Shown here: positions 18,008 to 26,116 of the stretch, piece by piece | Position numbering within the stretch: the stretch's first letter is position 1 | Layout: every line of letters starts with the position of its first letter | NCBI RefSeq assembly: GCF_002090115.1 | Contig: NZ_BBRK01000004.1 | Span: forward strand, 1,488,001 to 1,552,000 | Direction of reading: 5' to 3' | Origin: Demequina sp. NBRC 110054 | Lineage (GTDB): Bacteria > Actinomycetota > Actinomycetes > Actinomycetales > Demequinaceae | DNA: 64,000 nucleotides | The notes under the pieces: generated by a model | Databases searched by the model: none | Told to the model about the DNA's origin: nothing | The model's input: only the letters and a program-made list of their open reading frames with translations | Made by a program: the position numbers and the translations under genes

Positions 18008-19252
18008 TCAGCGGTTCCAGAACTGCAGGCGCTTCGCGAGGCCCTTGGACTCGCCGTCGTCCTGACCCGCGTCGGGCTCCGGGGCCGGCTCGATCTCCTC
18101 GGGCTCGTCGGGCTCCTCGTCGATCACCGCGTAGGTGCGGCCCGTGTTCTTGATGATCGCGGTGATGAGCGCCGCGATCGGGAGCGCCATGAAGGCGCCC
18201 ATCGGGCCCGCGAGCGCGCCACCGGCGATCGCGCCTCCGAAGGCGACGGCGCCGTTGAGCTCCATGGTCTTGGACGACAGCTTGGGGCTCAGCAGGTAGT
18301 TCTCGATCTGCTGGTAGATGAGGACCCACACGAGCAGGCCGATCGCGTTGCCGATGCCCTCGACGGCGAGCACGATGAGGATCGGCAGCGCCGCACCGAG
18401 GTACGTGCCGATGAACGGGATGAACGTCGACACGAAGCCCATGAAGAACGCCATCGGGAGGGCGTACACGAGATCGAGGCCCACGACGAGCATCGCGACG
18501 AAGCCGAGCCCGCCGCACACCGAGGCGAGCAGCAGCCGCGAGTAGAAGTAGCCGCCGGTCTGCTCGATCGAGGTGACCGCGACCCACTTGAACACGCGCT
18601 GGCGGTGCGGGGGCATCCGCGACATGAGGGCGCGCATCACGCGCGGCCAGTCGGCCGCGAAGTAGAAGGCGAACATCGCGACCGTCATGAGGTCGAACAC
18701 GATGCCGAGCCCCGACGACAGCGCGCCGAGGGCGCCCGAGGCCCAGTTCTGCATGACGTTGGCGATCGCGCTCGTCCCGTCGGCAGCGCCGGTCTGATCG
18801 ATCAGCTCGGTGCCGAACATGTCCTCCCACCAGGTGTTCAGGTGAGCGAACCACCCCGCTGCCGCCGCGCCCACCTCGTTCGCGAAGCGGACGATGCCGG
18901 GGATAAGGACGGCGACCAGGAATCCCACGAGGATCACGGCGGCCAGATAGATGATGCCGACGGCGGCGCCGCGGCGGATCCCGAAGCGTGACGTGAGCGC
19001 CTCGACGCCCGGGATCATCGCGAGCGCGAAGAACAGCGCGATGAACAGCAGGCCGAGGAAGTGGGACAGCTGGCCGAGCGCCCACATGCCGGCGGCGACC
19101 ACGAGGCCGACGGCCACGATCTTCCACAGCACCGACCAGATCAGGCCGTCGACCCAGGCGGGCAGAGAGGCGTCGGGCCGCGTCGCGGCGTCCTTGCGGG
19201 CTGCGGCGACGACCTCGGGTGGGAGATCGGGCTCGGTCGTCTCCGAGCTCAT
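18008..19252 (-). CDS. AI-2E family transporter (PerM/YdiK-like)
   Basis: 414 residues with about eight hydrophobic helices arranged as in the AI-2E family: an early pair, a long extracytoplasmic loop (residues ~125-180), then YALPMAFFMGFVSTFIPFIGTYLGAALP and YQQIENYLLSPKLSSKTMELN, which are signature segments. The acidic C-terminal tail (PDEPEEIEPAPEPD) is cytoplasmic. The ATG at 19252 overlaps the upstream stop as ATGA, so translation is coupled to the DUF308 gene. Family members include TqsA and Na+(Li+)/H+ antiporters, so autoinducer export cannot be assumed even though luxS is 25 kb away. Confidence 0.88.
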   Translation of the reverse strand: MSSETTEPDLPPEVVAAARKDAATRPDASLPAWVDGLIWSVLWKIVAVGLVVAAGMWALGQLSHFLGLLFIALFFALAMIPGVEALTSRFGIRRGAAVGIIYLAAVILVGFLVAVLIPGIVRFANEVGAAAAGWFAHLNTWWEDMFGTELIDQTGAADGTSAIANVMQNWASGALGALSSGLGIVFDLMTVAMFAFYFAADWPRVMRALMSRMPPHRQRVFKWVAVTSIEQTGGYFYSRLLLASVCGGLGFVAMLVVGLDLVYALPMAFFMGFVSTFIPFIGTYLGAALPILIVLAVEGIGNAIGLLVWVLIYQQIENYLLSPKLSSKTMELNGAVAFGGAIAGGALAGPMGAFMALPIAALITAIIKNTGRTYAVIDEEPDEPEEIEPAPEPDAGQDDGESKGLAKRLQFWNR

Positions 19253-19902
19253 GCGCGTGCCGCCTTGAGCGACCTGCGCATCGCGAACGCGCGTAGCAGG
19301 CCGACGATGCCGAGGATGATCAGCGCGATCGCCGTGAACCACAGGAACACGACGGCGGTCCAGCCAGGTACGGCGAGCACGATGATGCCCGCAAGGATCG
19401 ACACTGCGCCGCCGACGAGGCCCCAGGCGCGAGACTTCGCGTCGTCGGAGTCGACGAGCGCCATGACGCCTTCGATGATCCAGCTGAGGCCGACCATGAT
19501 CACGGACACCAGCAGGAGCACCTTGGCGCTCGCCTCGAGGTTGCGCAGGATCACGACGCCGCCGATGACGAGCAGCATGCCGAAGATCAGCATGACCGCG
19601 CGCATCGCCGACGAATAGCCGGTGCGCATCGCGCCGATGACGAGGCGCACCACTCCCGACAGGAGGAAGTTGATCGCGAGCAGAGCGGCGCCGACCTTGA
19701 TCGTGCTGCTCGGCCAGAACGCGAGCGACAGCCCGATGAGCAGCGACACCGCGCTCACGAACCCGATCACCCAGCTCATGGAGCTCACGAGCTGGGGCGG
19801 CGGGGCGCCGTCCTCGAGCGACGACACCACCGCCACGTAGCCGATCCCGTTCGTTGGCCCCTGCTCGGGGGTGTAGCCCTCACCTTGGTCGCCCGCGGTC
19901 AT
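19249..19902 (-). CDS. HdeD-like DUF308 membrane protein
   Basis: 217 residues with six predicted membrane helices in three short hairpins, a layout typical of HdeD/DUF308 proteins (SVSLLIGLSLAFWPSST, VMLIFGMLLVIGGVVIL, AGIIVLAVPGWTAVV). The ATG at 19902 has GAGGAG six bases upstream; an in-frame start 18 nt earlier lacks an RBS. Coupled by ATGA to the AI-2E-family gene. HdeD of enterobacteria contributes to acid resistance, but the role in actinomycetes is unknown. Confidence 0.82.
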   Translation of the reverse strand: MTAGDQGEGYTPEQGPTNGIGYVAVVSSLEDGAPPPQLVSSMSWVIGFVSAVSLLIGLSLAFWPSSTIKVGAALLAINFLLSGVVRLVIGAMRTGYSSAMRAVMLIFGMLLVIGGVVILRNLEASAKVLLLVSVIMVGLSWIIEGVMALVDSDDAKSRAWGLVGGAVSILAGIIVLAVPGWTAVVFLWFTAIALIILGIVGLLRAFAMRRSLKAARA

Positions 19903-19982
19903 CTTCCACTCCTCGCGCACACGCGGGGCGCACCCCCGCCTGGGTCGAACCTACTCGCGTGATGCCGTCGGAGCCAGGGCAA

Positions 19983-21017
19983 TCACCGAGAAGGGACGGT
20001 CCGAACCTCGGTGATCACCGAGAAGAGGTCCTTGGGGTCCGCCGGCTCGGCGACCAGGTCGATCTCCGCCGCGTACGCGGTGCCAGACACGCGGTCGCGC
20101 AGGAACCGCAGCGCCGAGAAGTCGTTGATCGCGAAGCCGACCGAGTCGAAGACCGTGATCTGCTCGGGCGAGACGCGCCCGGGCACCTGGCCGTCGACGA
20201 CCCGCCACAGGTCGATCGTCGGGTGGTCCTCGGGAAGGTTCTGGATCTCGCCCTCGACGAAGGTCTGCGGGTGGAACTCCACGAAGGTGTCCGCGCGCCG
20301 CAGGATGTCCGCGTCGAGCTCGGTCTTGCCGGGGCTGTCGCCGCCGATCGCGTTGAGGTGCATGCCCGGCGCGATCATGTCATCGTGCAGGATCGTCGCG
20401 TTGACCTTGTCGGCGGTGCACGTGGTGATGACGTCGGCGCCGTCGACGGCATCGGCCGCGGAGGTCGCGCGATGGACGACGAAGCCCAGCGCCTCGGCGT
20501 TGCGCTCGAACTTGTCCATCGCGGCCGGGTCGACGTCCCAGATGCGCAGGTCGTTCAGCCCGAGCACTGCACGCATCGCGAGCGCCTGGAACTCCGACTG
20601 CGAGCCGGTGCCGATGAGCGCGTGGACGCGAGAGTCGTGGCGCGCGAGCAGGCGCGCGGCCATCGCCGACGTCGCGGCGGTGCGCAGCGCGGTCAGCAGA
20701 GACATCTCGGCGAGCATGAGCGGGTAGCCGGTCGCCATGTCGGACAGCACGCCGAACGCGGTGACGGTCTGGAGGCCGCGCGAGGGGTTGATCGGGTGGC
20801 CGTTGACGTACTTGAAGCCGTAGAGCTCCGCGTCGGCGGTCGGCATCAGCTCGATCACGCCGTGCTCCGAGTGCGCGGGGATGCGGGCGACCTTGTCGAA
20901 CTCCTCCCAGCGGCGGTAGTCCGACTCGAGGTAGGCGACCAGGTCGGCGATCAGCGTCGCCACGCCCTCGTCGGCCATCCAGCGGCTCATGCCCGCGACA
21001 TCGACGAACTGGACCAT
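19983..21017 (-). CDS. Ornithine cyclodeaminase / mu-crystallin family protein
   Basis: 344 residues. Seen: FKYVNGHPINPSRGLQTVTAFG in the substrate domain, ALIGTGSQSEFQALAM (Rossmann NAD site), and NAIGGDSPGKTELDADILRRADTFVEF, the ornithine cyclodeaminase signature. The enzyme deaminates and cyclises L-ornithine to L-proline using NAD+. Its ATG at 21017 overlaps the upstream stop by one base (TGATG), so it is coupled to the arginine-dihydrolase-like gene and would receive the ornithine made by it. Other family members act on lysine, alanine or imines; the pairing supports ornithine. Confidence 0.88.
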   Translation of the reverse strand: MVQFVDVAGMSRWMADEGVATLIADLVAYLESDYRRWEEFDKVARIPAHSEHGVIELMPTADAELYGFKYVNGHPINPSRGLQTVTAFGVLSDMATGYPLMLAEMSLLTALRTAATSAMAARLLARHDSRVHALIGTGSQSEFQALAMRAVLGLNDLRIWDVDPAAMDKFERNAEALGFVVHRATSAADAVDGADVITTCTADKVNATILHDDMIAPGMHLNAIGGDSPGKTELDADILRRADTFVEFHPQTFVEGEIQNLPEDHPTIDLWRVVDGQVPGRVSPEQITVFDSVGFAINDFSALRFLRDRVSGTAYAAEIDLVAEPADPKDLFSVITEVRTVPSR

Positions 21018-21958
21018 CAGCGGGCCTCCTTGGGGGTGGACGATGCGGGGGAGTGGGGAAGGGACGATGCGGTGGTGGCCTCGGCGTCTCCGGCCACGGG
21101 GGAGGCAGGACGGTCGCGCAGCACGAGCGTGCAGCACTTGGCGCCGCCGCCCGCGAGCAGGAGCTCGGTGAGGTCCACGCCGATGGGCTCGTACCCGGCC
21201 TCGCGCAGCTGGTGCTGGAAGGCGGTGGCGCGCGCGGCGGTGATGACGTGGAGCCCGTCGGAGACCGCGTTGAGGCCGAACGCTTGGGCGTCGTGCTCGT
21301 CCACGAGGATCGCGTCGGGGAAGCGGCGCTCGAGCTCGGCGCGGCTGGCCTCGTCGAAGGCCGAGGGCAGGTAGGCGATGTGCTCCTGGCCCGGCGTGGC
21401 GTCGAGCACGGCGAGCGCGGTGTCGAGGTGGTAGAAGTCGGCGCGCACCAGGCGCAGCGACACGACCTCGCGACCGAAGGTGCGAGCCATCTCCTCGTGC
21501 GAGGAGGTGTCGGTGCGGAAGCCGGTCCCGGCGAACAGGGTGTCGCCGATCAGCAGCACGTCGCCCTCGCCCTCGTTGACCTCCTCGGCGTCGATCACGT
21601 CGAGGCCCGCGCGGCGGAACCAGTCGGCGTACAGGCCGGACTCGGGGGCGCGCTCGGCGTGCGTGAACCTGGCGGTGTAGGCCTTGCCGTCCACGACGAG
21701 GCCGCCGTTGGCCGCGAAGACCATGTCGGGCAGCCCCTCGCCGGGCTCGACCTCCTGGATCGTGAAGCCGAGGCGCACGAAGACGCGGCGCAGCTCGTCC
21801 CACTGGGACAGCGCACGTGCGGTGTCCGTGGGGTTCTCGGGCTGCATCCAGGGGTTGATCGAGTAGGACACGGTGAAGTGCGTCGGACGGCACATCAGCA
21901 CGGTCAGGGGCGTCGCGGTGCGCTCGCGGCGGAGCTGCGCGGTGGCGGTGATGGTCAC
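21017..21958 (-). CDS. Arginine dihydrolase / dimethylargininase-like amidinotransferase-superfamily hydrolase
   Basis: 313 residues of the guanidino-modifying (pentein) superfamily. Candidate active-site residues: Asn84 in VFAANGGL, His177 in YHLDTAL and Cys275 in GGGAKCC. Dimethylargininase uses a His-Cys pair, whereas arginine dihydrolase (ArgZ, or the N-terminal part of cyanobacterial AgrE) adds the Asn and releases ornithine, CO2 and two NH3. Because the next gene is ornithine cyclodeaminase, arginine to ornithine to proline is the best guess. The C-terminal ~25 residues (TTASSLPHSPASSTPKEAR) are a disordered tail coded by two copies of the dispersed GCATCGTCC motif. Divergent from an Lrp-type regulator. 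Confidence 0.75.
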   Translation of the reverse strand: MTITATAQLRRERTATPLTVLMCRPTHFTVSYSINPWMQPENPTDTARALSQWDELRRVFVRLGFTIQEVEPGEGLPDMVFAANGGLVVDGKAYTARFTHAERAPESGLYADWFRRAGLDVIDAEEVNEGEGDVLLIGDTLFAGTGFRTDTSSHEEMARTFGREVVSLRLVRADFYHLDTALAVLDATPGQEHIAYLPSAFDEASRAELERRFPDAILVDEHDAQAFGLNAVSDGLHVITAARATAFQHQLREAGYEPIGVDLTELLLAGGGAKCCTLVLRDRPASPVAGDAEATTASSLPHSPASSTPKEAR

Positions 21959-22086
21959 AGGGAACCTCCTTCGCTCTCAAGCGTGACAGAGATTCCGTGA
22001 CGATTTCGTGACCCTCAATCGTGAATCCAGCGACTTGTCTCTGGTTTACGATGGAAACCTGCGAATGAGTGCAGCAAGGGGGCGGG

Positions 22087-22527
22087 ATGACTATCGACGG
22101 CCTGGATCGCCGGATCCTGGACGAGCTCAAGCTCGATGGACGCATCAGCTATCAGGACATGGGCGAGCGCATCGGCCTGTCGCCGACCGCGGTCAAGCGC
22201 CGCATGGACCGCATGACCGCCGCGGGTGTCATCCGCGGGTACACCGTACTGGTGGATCCGACGGTCGACGGACGCGATACCGAGGCCTTCGTTGAGGTGT
22301 TCTGCCGCGGCACCGTCGGACCCGACGAGCTGCGCCGCATCCTGTCGGGCATCCCCGACGTGATCGAGGCGCAGACCGTCACCGGCGAGGCCGATGCGCT
22401 CGTCCGCCTGCGTGCGAGCAGCATGCCGTCGCTCGAGGAGGCGCTCGAGAAGGTGCGGCTCGCGCCTCAGGTCGACTCGACCCGGTCCGCGATCGTGCTC
22501 TCGCAACTCATCGCCCGCAGGGACTGA
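22087..22527 (+). CDS. Lrp/AsnC family transcriptional regulator
   Basis: 146 residues. N-terminal HTH: LDRRILDELKLDGRISYQDMGERIGLSPTAVKRRMDRM; the C-terminal RAM effector domain has YTVLVDP and AQTVTGEADALVRLRASSM. ATG 22087 is preceded by AAGGGGGCGGG. It is divergent from the arginine/ornithine operon with a 128-bp, relatively AT-rich intergenic region (GACGATTTCGTGACCCTCAA), so it most likely controls that operon in response to arginine, ornithine or a related amino acid. Confidence 0.92.
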   Translation: MTIDGLDRRILDELKLDGRISYQDMGERIGLSPTAVKRRMDRMTAAGVIRGYTVLVDPTVDGRDTEAFVEVFCRGTVGPDELRRILSGIPDVIEAQTVTGEADALVRLRASSMPSLEEALEKVRLAPQVDSTRSAIVLSQLIARRD

Positions 22528-22594
22528 GGCCAGCCGCGCTCGCCGGGCCCCGCGCCGGCGCCTCTGTCTGCGGTGTCGCGGTGATCGGCGCTCG

Positions 22595-24097
22595 TCAGAC
22601 CCAGTTGTCGATGCGCATGTGCATGCGCCAGTAGTCGTACGGGATGGGGTCGCCCGACCACAGCGGCCAGAAGTAGCCGGCCACGATCAGGACGATGCCG
22701 ACGTAGACGCCCACCGCGATCGTGCCCCAGCGCGACCAGGTGCCTGGACCGTCGGGTTGGGCGATCCTCTGCAGCATCCATGCGACGACCATCACGAGGA
22801 ACGGGATGAAGACCACCGAGTAGAAGGTGAAGATCGTGCGGTACGAGTACGGGAGCCACGGGACCCAGCCGGCGAAGACGCCGATGCTCAGGATCAGGCC
22901 CGTCGTGTCGCGGTGGCGGATCAGCCGGTAGAAGACGAAGAGCAGCGCGGCGACGCCCACCCACCAGATCGCGACGTTGCCGATCGAGGAGATCGCCGAC
23001 ACGCACCGGTCCGCCCCGCAGTCCACGTCCTCGACGTCGGTGAAGTGGAACGCGGTCGGACGGAGCTGGAGCATCCATCCCCACGGGTTCGCCTGGTAGT
23101 CGTGCGGCGTCGTGAGCCCCGTGTGGAAGTCCCACATCTGCCGGTGGTACTCGAGGAGGGACCGCAGCGACTCGGGAAGCCACGTGACTCCCTCGCCCGG
23201 GTGGTTCTCCGCCCATTGGCGCGCGTACGAGCCGTCGGTCGCGAACCAGTTCCACCACGTCGCGATGTAGACCGCGGGCGTGAGCACGAGCGTCGCGAAG
23301 AAGGTGGGGATCGCGCGCCCCACGGATCCGAGGAGCCAATGCTCGATCCCGGCGTCGCGGCGCGCGGTGATGTCCCAGATGACGGACAGCACCATGAACG
23401 CGGCGAGGAAGTACCCCCCGGACCACTTCGTCGCGAGCCCGAGGCTGAGGACGACGATCGCCCCGAGGCGCATCCAGCGCACGCCCATGTCGGGGCCGAA
23501 GCCGAGAGTCGGGTCCTTGCCCTCGTCTCTCAGGCGCGCCATCGTCGCGCCCAACCTGCGCCGGAATCTCTCCCTGTCCCACACGATGAGGCCGAAGCCC
23601 GCGACCGCGAAGAAGGCGAGGAAGCCGTCGAGCAGCGCGGTGCGCGACATCGTGATCGCGAGCCCGTCGACCGCGAGCAGCACGCCCGCGATGCCTCCGA
23701 ACAGCGTGGAGCGCAGCATCGTGCGCGCGATGAGCGCGGTGATCACGACGACGGCGACGCCGAAGAGGGCCTCGGTGAAGCGCCACCCGAAGGGCGTGGG
23801 GCCGAAGATCTTCATGCCCGCCGCGATGAGCAGCTTGCCGACCATCGGGTGCACCACATAGTCGCCCTCGGAGGACAGCCCCGAGTAGTCGCCGCGCGCG
23901 AAGGCCTGGTCGGCGCCCTCCCAGTTGCCCTCGTAGCCGTAGACGAGGAGCGAGAACGCGCCGCGCGGGTAGTACACCTCGTCGAACACGAGCTTCGTGG
24001 GGTACCCGAGGTTGGCGAAGCGCAGCAGCGCAGCAAGCGCGCCGACCCCGACAGCCATCAGCTGCACGCGCCAGCGGAAGACCCAGCCCCAGTTCAC
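22595..24097 (-). CDS. pmt: Dolichyl-phosphate-mannose-type protein O-mannosyltransferase (GT39)
   Basis: 500 residues, about ten to eleven membrane helices. After the first helix, LVFDEVYYPRGAFSLL carries the catalytic Asp-Glu of the PMT family; HPMVGKLLIAAGMKIFG and LLAVDGLAITMSRTALLDGFLAFF are also family hallmarks, and YHRQMWDFHTGL lies in the large extracytoplasmic loop. Actinobacterial Pmt transfers mannose from polyprenyl phosphate to Ser/Thr of secreted proteins. The GTG start at 24097 lies only 6 nt after a TAGGCT -10 element, so the mRNA is probably leaderless. Head-to-head with rsmI, as in other actinomycetes. Confidence 0.92.
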   Translation of the reverse strand: MNWGWVFRWRVQLMAVGVGALAALLRFANLGYPTKLVFDEVYYPRGAFSLLVYGYEGNWEGADQAFARGDYSGLSSEGDYVVHPMVGKLLIAAGMKIFGPTPFGWRFTEALFGVAVVVITALIARTMLRSTLFGGIAGVLLAVDGLAITMSRTALLDGFLAFFAVAGFGLIVWDRERFRRRLGATMARLRDEGKDPTLGFGPDMGVRWMRLGAIVVLSLGLATKWSGGYFLAAFMVLSVIWDITARRDAGIEHWLLGSVGRAIPTFFATLVLTPAVYIATWWNWFATDGSYARQWAENHPGEGVTWLPESLRSLLEYHRQMWDFHTGLTTPHDYQANPWGWMLQLRPTAFHFTDVEDVDCGADRCVSAISSIGNVAIWWVGVAALLFVFYRLIRHRDTTGLILSIGVFAGWVPWLPYSYRTIFTFYSVVFIPFLVMVVAWMLQRIAQPDGPGTWSRWGTIAVGVYVGIVLIVAGYFWPLWSGDPIPYDYWRMHMRIDNWV

Positions 24098-24103
24098 ACG
24101 TGA

Positions 24104-24109
24104 AGCCTA
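24104..24109 (-). promoter_or_regulatory. -10 element of pmt (leaderless)
   Basis: TAGGCT on the minus strand, 6 nt from the GTG start, placing the expected transcription start at the initiation codon. Confidence 0.5.
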
Positions 24110-24145
24110 ACCGTGGCACTGAGGGAAGCAGGGCATTCCGTGTGC

Positions 24146-24151
24146 GACTCT
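24146..24151 (+). promoter_or_regulatory. -10 element of rsmI (leaderless)
   Basis: GACTCT six nucleotides before ATG 24158; weak match but the same geometry as several genes here. Confidence 0.35.
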
Positions 24152-24157
24152 GGGGAC

Positions 24158-25030
24158 ATGGAGTCGGGACTCGGTGGCATCGTCATGCTCGCGGCCACCC
24201 CCATCGGCAATACGGACGATGCGTCGGCCAGGCTTCGCCGCGCGCTCGAGACGGCGGATGTGGTCGCGGCAGAGGACACCCGGAGGCTCAGGGATCTCGC
24301 GGGCCGGCTCGGGATCGAGGTCAAGGGGCGCGTGATCGCCGTGCACGACCACAACGAGGGCGAGCGCGCCGCCGACATCGTCAGGGTCGCCGCCGAGGGC
24401 GGGACCGTGCTGGTGGTGTCCGATGCGGGGATGCCCACGGTGTCGGACCCCGGATATCGGGTCGTGTCGGAGGCGGTCGCGACCGACGTGCCGGTGACCG
24501 TGCTGCCCGGCCCGAGCGCGGTCCTGACCGCGCTCGCCCTGTCGGGACTTCCGACGGATCGGTTCTGCTTCGAGGGCTTCGCGCCGCGCAAGGCCGGGGA
24601 GCGCGTACGCACCTTCGGGGCGCTCGCGGCCGAGCCGCGGACCATGGTGTTCTTCGAGGCGCCGCATCGGCTGCTCGACACCCTGAGGGCGATGTCGGAG
24701 GCGTGGGGCGCGGACCGTCCCGGCTCGGTGTCGCGCGAGCTCACCAAGACCTACGAGGAGACGCGTCGGGGCACGCTCGGCGAGCTCGTCGCGTGGGCCG
24801 AGGAGTCCCAGCCGCGCGGCGAGATCGTCGTGTGCATCGCGGGCCGGCCCGCGGAGGCGCTTGGCACCGACGCCGCCGTGAGTGAGGCCCTCGCGCGCAT
24901 CGACGCCGGCGAGCGCGCCAAGGACGCCGTCGCGGATCTTGCCTCGACGACCGGTCTGCCGCGCCGGGAGCTCTACGACGCGGTGCTTCGCGCGCGACAG
25001 GCGAGGGCCGCAGATGAGCCACCTCGCTGA
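24158..25030 (+). CDS. rsmI: 16S rRNA 2'-O-ribose C1402 methyltransferase RsmI
   Basis: 290 residues of the tetrapyrrole-methylase fold. Diagnostic segments: LAATPIGNTDDAS, VVAAEDTRRLRDL, VSDAGMPTVSDPGYR, VLPGPSAVLTALALSGLPTDRFCFEGF and FFEAPHRLLDTL. RsmI methylates C1402 in the decoding centre using SAM. ATG 24158 is chosen on the leaderless-promoter geometry; ATG 24185 (MLAATPIG) is the alternative. The 3' end overlaps the carboxypeptidase gene by 17 nt. Confidence 0.93.
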   Translation: MESGLGGIVMLAATPIGNTDDASARLRRALETADVVAAEDTRRLRDLAGRLGIEVKGRVIAVHDHNEGERAADIVRVAAEGGTVLVVSDAGMPTVSDPGYRVVSEAVATDVPVTVLPGPSAVLTALALSGLPTDRFCFEGFAPRKAGERVRTFGALAAEPRTMVFFEAPHRLLDTLRAMSEAWGADRPGSVSRELTKTYEETRRGTLGELVAWAEESQPRGEIVVCIAGRPAEALGTDAAVSEALARIDAGERAKDAVADLASTTGLPRRELYDAVLRARQARAADEPPR

Positions 25031-25910
25031 TCACGCGCGTCGGTGGCCGCGGCGCGGTGGCCCCACGGTGCTCGCCCTCGCGGCGGGCGTCGTGGTCGGC
25101 GCGCTCCTCGCCTCATCGACGTCGACCAGGGCCGCGCTCGCGGACCTGAGGCCCGATGCCGAGGCGACTGCCGCATCGTCCATGGCCGCCGACGACGTGG
25201 AGGCGACGACCGAGTCGATCCCCGCCGTCACCGCCCCGGCCGAGGCGGTCGAGCTCGACGACGCCGACCAGGTGTCCGATCTCGAGATCGTCGCTGACGG
25301 TCCCTCGCTGACCGACGAGGATCTCGGAGACCCGACGTCGTACCTCGTGCTCGTCAACAAGACACGGCCTCTCGACCCGATCGACTATGCCCCCGAGGAC
25401 CTCGTGCACGTCGACGGCGTCCCGGGCGGCTCCTCGGAGCGGATGCGCTCCGAGGCGGCAGAGGCGCTCGCGGCGATGCGCGACGGGGCCGTCGAGGCCG
25501 GCCTCGACTTCTCGATCACGTCCGGGTACCGCAGCTACTCCGAGCAGGTCTCGCTGCACGCGACCTACTCGGGCAGGCGCGGCGTGACCGTCGCGGAGAA
25601 CTTCTCGGCGCGCGGCGGCTACTCGGAGCATCAGACCGGGTGGGCCGCCGACATCTACGGCTCCGAGAGCTGCCGGGTCAAGCGCTGCTTCGCGCAGGAG
25701 CTCGTCGGCGCGTGGGTCGCCGAGAACGCGTGGGAGTACGGCTGGATCGTCCGGTACCCCGAGGGGGAGTTCGAGACCACCGGCTACTGGTTCGAGCCGT
25801 GGCACGTGCGCTACGTGGGGGTCGAGCTGTCCACGTGGATGCATGAGCAGGGGATCGCGACGTTCGAGGAGGCGGCCGGGCTGCCCGCCGCCCCGGACTA
25901 CGTCGACTGA
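25014..25910 (+). CDS. VanY-type D-alanyl-D-alanine carboxypeptidase
   Basis: 298 residues: an N-terminal membrane anchor (residues ~18-38, VLALAAGVVVGALLAS), an acidic low-complexity linker, and a C-terminal peptidase M15B domain. Zinc ligands appear in SEHQTGWAADIY (SxHxxGxAxD) and EPWHVRYVG, with ITSGYRSYSEQ before them. The enzyme would trim the terminal D-Ala of peptidoglycan stem peptides outside the membrane. It begins inside the end of rsmI, so the two are likely cotranscribed. Confidence 0.92.
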   Translation: MSHLADHARRWPRRGGPTVLALAAGVVVGALLASSTSTRAALADLRPDAEATAASSMAADDVEATTESIPAVTAPAEAVELDDADQVSDLEIVADGPSLTDEDLGDPTSYLVLVNKTRPLDPIDYAPEDLVHVDGVPGGSSERMRSEAAEALAAMRDGAVEAGLDFSITSGYRSYSEQVSLHATYSGRRGVTVAENFSARGGYSEHQTGWAADIYGSESCRVKRCFAQELVGAWVAENAWEYGWIVRYPEGEFETTGYWFEPWHVRYVGVELSTWMHEQGIATFEEAAGLPAAPDYVD

Positions 25911-25968
25911 TCCCGCCCGCGGGGCCGACGCATCGTCCCTTCCCCGCCCGCCGCATCGTCCCCCTGCC

Positions 25969-26065
25969 ATGCACTCCGCACGGATCTCGACACGACACCC
26001 CGACGACACCCCGACGAGCTACGCGACACGCTCGCGTGTCGGCATGGAATCCGTGCGGAGTGCAC
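25969..26065 (+). repeat. 97-bp inverted-repeat element, copy A
   Basis: Bounded by ATGCACTCCGCACGGAT and its complement ATCCGTGCGGAGTGCA(C). Inside are CGACACCCCG repeats and the hairpin CGACACGCTCGCGTGTCG. It occupies the intergenic gap upstream of metG and is preceded by two CGCATCGTCC motifs (from 25929 and 25952). Confidence 0.85.
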
Positions 26066-26103
26066 GGGGAGCTGCGGCCGTGAGGAGCACGCCTCGTCCT
26101 CAG

Positions 26104-26109
26104 TAGGAT
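26104..26109 (+). promoter_or_regulatory. -10 element of metG (leaderless)
   Basis: TAGGAT, 7 nt before ATG 26117; there is no Shine-Dalgarno sequence. Confidence 0.55.
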
Positions 26110-26116
26110 TGGCGGC

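Noticed and set aside
18008-19252. Calling the AI-2E-family protein an AI-2 exporter on the strength of luxS in the window
   Set aside because: The family includes ion antiporters and the genes are 25 kb apart in separate operons.
25969-26065. Integron attC site or small transposon
   Set aside because: The element is an inverted repeat of similar size to attC, but the core-site GTTRRRY pattern, integrase and target duplications are absent.
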